Positions 62,503-64,000 of a DNA stretch of 64,000 bases are shown in pieces. Numbering within the stretch: the first letter of the stretch is position 1; every line of letters starts with the position of its first letter. The DNA is from Flavobacterium sp. IMCC34852 (GTDB lineage: Bacteria; Bacteroidota; Bacteroidia; Flavobacteriales; Flavobacteriaceae): the NCBI RefSeq assembly GCF_030643905.1, contig NZ_CP121446.1, positions 1,612,001-1,676,000 of the forward strand, given 5' to 3'. The position numbers and the translations under genes are program-made. The notes below the pieces were generated by a model that worked only from the letters and a program-made list of their open reading frames with translations, searched no databases and had not been told where the DNA came from.

Positions 62503-63807
62503 ATGAATATTCCAACTTCAAATAAACCCCGTGTTGTCATCATAGGCGGTGGTTTTGCCGGGATTGCTTTGGCAAAAAAACTGAGAAACAAGAGTGTGCA
62601 AGTTGTTTTATTAGACAAACACAATTACCATACTTTTCAGCCTTTGTTATACCAAGTTGCCACCGGCGGATTGGAAGCAGGTTCGATTGCTTATCCTATT
62701 CGGAAAGTGATTCAGGAATACCCCGATTTTTATTTTCGCCTCACATCAGTAAAAGAAATTGATACCAAAGAACAAAAAGTGATCTCCGAGATTGGCGATT
62801 TGCATTATGATTATTTGGTTATTGCTACCGGTTCTAAAACCAATTATTTTGGCAATAAAGAAATCGAACGCAATTCGATGTCGATGAAAACAATTCCGCA
62901 ATCGTTGAACATTCGCAGTTTGATTTTGGAAAATTTTGAACAAGCTGTTTTATTGAAAGACGAAGCTGAGAGAAACCTGTTAATCAATTTTGTTTTAGTC
63001 GGCGCCGGACCAACAGGAGTAGAGCTGGCAGGTGCTTTGGCCGAAATGAAAAAAGCCATCCTGCAAAAAGATTACCCCGATTTAGACATTTCAAAAATGG
63101 AAATCAACTTAATCCAAAGCGGCGATAGAGTTTTGAATACCATGAGTGAGAAATCTTCTGTGGCTGCTGAGAAATTCTTAGTCGATTTAGGCGTGAAAGT
63201 TTGGAAGAATGTCCGCGTGACCAATTACGATGGAAGAACCATTACCACCAACACCGATTTGACCTTTGAAACTGCCACATTAATTTGGACCGCAGGAGTA
63301 CAAGGCGCAGCCATTCGCGGATTGGATGCTAAATCTTTGGTAGAAAAAGTGGAGCGGATTAGGGTAAACGAATTCAATCAGGTGAAAGGGTATGACAATA
63401 TTTTTGCCATAGGCGATATCGCTTCAATGGAAACCAAAGAATTTCCTCAAGGTCATCCGATGATGGCACAACCGGCTATGCAACAAGGTAAGCTGTTAGG
63501 AGACAATTTGGTTCAACTAATCAGCGGCAGAATTATGACGCCGTTTGAATATAACGACAAAGGTTCGATGGCCACTATTGGACGAAACTTAGCCGTAGTT
63601 GATTTACCAAGTTATCATTTTAGTGGTGTGTTTGCTTGGTTTGTTTGGATGTTTGTGCATTTGTTTTCCTTAATCGGTTTCAAAAATAAAGCGGTAGTTT
63701 TTACTAATTGGGTTTACAATTACATTCGCTTTGACCGCGAAGGCCGACTGATTGTGCGTCCGTATAAAAAAAGAAGTTTTACTACGTTTACCAGTGATGA
63801 GATATAG
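62503..63807 (+). CDS. type II NADH dehydrogenase (NAD(P)/FAD-dependent)
   Basis: 434 residues. The FAD motif GGGFAGIALA is at 15-24, HNYHTFQPLLYQVATGGLE near 45-63 is the NDH-2 signature, the NADH motif GAGPTGVELAGAL is near 168-180 and the quinone/FAD region AIGDIASME near 305. The C-terminus has amphipathic or membrane-binding helices near 365-400 (FAWFVWMFVHLFSLIGF). NDH-2 passes electrons to quinone without pumping protons. It is part of the rhodanese unit and is followed 3 bp later by the dipeptidase gene. Confidence 0.93.
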   Translation: MNIPTSNKPRVVIIGGGFAGIALAKKLRNKSVQVVLLDKHNYHTFQPLLYQVATGGLEAGSIAYPIRKVIQEYPDFYFRLTSVKEIDTKEQKVISEIGDLHYDYLVIATGSKTNYFGNKEIERNSMSMKTIPQSLNIRSLILENFEQAVLLKDEAERNLLINFVLVGAGPTGVELAGALAEMKKAILQKDYPDLDISKMEINLIQSGDRVLNTMSEKSSVAAEKFLVDLGVKVWKNVRVTNYDGRTITTNTDLTFETATLIWTAGVQGAAIRGLDAKSLVEKVERIRVNEFNQVKGYDNIFAIGDIASMETKEFPQGHPMMAQPAMQQGKLLGDNLVQLISGRIMTPFEYNDKGSMATIGRNLAVVDLPSYHFSGVFAWFVWMFVHLFSLIGFKNKAVVFTNWVYNYIRFDREGRLIVRPYKKRSFTTFTSDEI

Positions 63808-63810
63808 CCG

Positions 63811-64000
63811 ATGAAAAAAACCTTCTTCTTGTTACTGGTTTTCTTGGTGATTTCTTGTAAATCAACTTATCTCGATGCCAAGAAATCTCCGGTTTTATTG
63901 GATATCAATAAGGAAACCGACGACAATGCTTTTGTCAACCTCAAAAATTATAGCAACGATTTTGTATTTGATATGAAATACGCCACGACCGATAATTTTT
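63811..64000 (+). CDS. VanX-type D-alanyl-D-alanine dipeptidase, M15D (3' end cut by window edge)
   Basis: 63 codons are visible. A lipoprotein signal MKKTFFLLLVFLVISC gives lipid-anchored Cys16. The mature start ends in DFVFDMKYATTDNF, which matches the first conserved block of the VanX/DdpX peptidase family. Catalytic His and Asp residues lie beyond the window. Likely role is envelope D-Ala-D-Ala or peptidoglycan-fragment hydrolysis, not proven vancomycin resistance. It may be in the rhodanese-NDH-2 transcript. Confidence 0.75.
   Translation, partial: MKKTFFLLLVFLVISCKSTYLDAKKSPVLLDINKETDDNAFVNLKNYSNDFVFDMKYATTDNF

Overview
The window reads as chromosome of a low-GC Bacteroidota bacterium, most likely a Flavobacterium or close relative (inference). 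The signs are Bacteroidota-type promoters (-33 TTTG, about 19-23 bp, -7 TAnnTTTG), no Shine-Dalgarno-led starts, and families typical of the group: a long signal peptidase I, DUF5683 beside parAB/dapB, WbqC, DUF2461, and PadR-PspC-DUF2807 clusters. There is no prophage, integrase, transposase or CRISPR array. Most of it is housekeeping sequence.

Layout. 1-6.3 kb (minus): recF, a rhodanese-thioredoxin lipoprotein, DUF2461, a glycosyltransferase, asnB and murB (cut by the window edge). 6.4-12.6 kb (plus): TPR membrane protein, ribH, mutL, two rhomboids, an endonuclease/exonuclease/phosphatase-fold protein. 12.6-18.2 kb (minus): parA-parB-DUF5683-dapB-lepB-wbqC, with a four-helix-bundle gene inserted between lepB and wbqC and bounded by 29-bp inverted repeats. 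18.3-27 kb (minus): dienoyl-CoA reductase-like SDR, aminotransferase, two duplicated small lipoproteins, both methylmalonyl-CoA mutase subunits, a DivIC/FtsB-like protein, uridine kinase; one small secreted basic protein lies on plus. 27.1-28.9 kb: tRNA-Pro(TGG), three tandem 111-bp repeats with long hairpins, a possible Flavo-1-like RNA, trxB. 28.9-33.5 kb (minus): DUF4870-PadR-PspC-DUF2807 cluster plus a second DUF2807 gene. 33.5-40.9 kb (plus): DUF4442, TIGR01777 epimerase, grpE-dnaJ, an ABC exporter, NTF2-like protein, porin. 41-53.5 kb: mixed metabolism and membrane genes. 53.6-60.3 kb (minus): complete trpEGDCFBA operon with a leader peptide and attenuator. 60.3-64 kb: YceI, nitroreductase and MarR on minus with twin operators; rhodanese, type II NADH dehydrogenase and a VanX-type dipeptidase (cut) on plus.

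How it works together. The clearest regulatory circuits are tryptophan attenuation (leader with three consecutive Trp codons, terminator hairpin, an 8-nt alternative pairing), MarR autoregulation (two TTTGTA-N2-TACAAA sites over -33 and -7), and a probable PadR circuit whose motif recurs upstream of a DUF2236 oxygenase-like gene 9 kb away. The most unusual structures are the inverted-repeat-bounded four-helix-bundle cassette, the 111-bp repeats after tRNA-Pro, the 12-bp simple repeat before padR, MutL with Asn in place of the endonuclease-motif Asp, and a small membrane-protein gene without an ATG/GTG/TTG start. I found no single large undescribed multi-gene system; the best candidates for novelty are these small elements.
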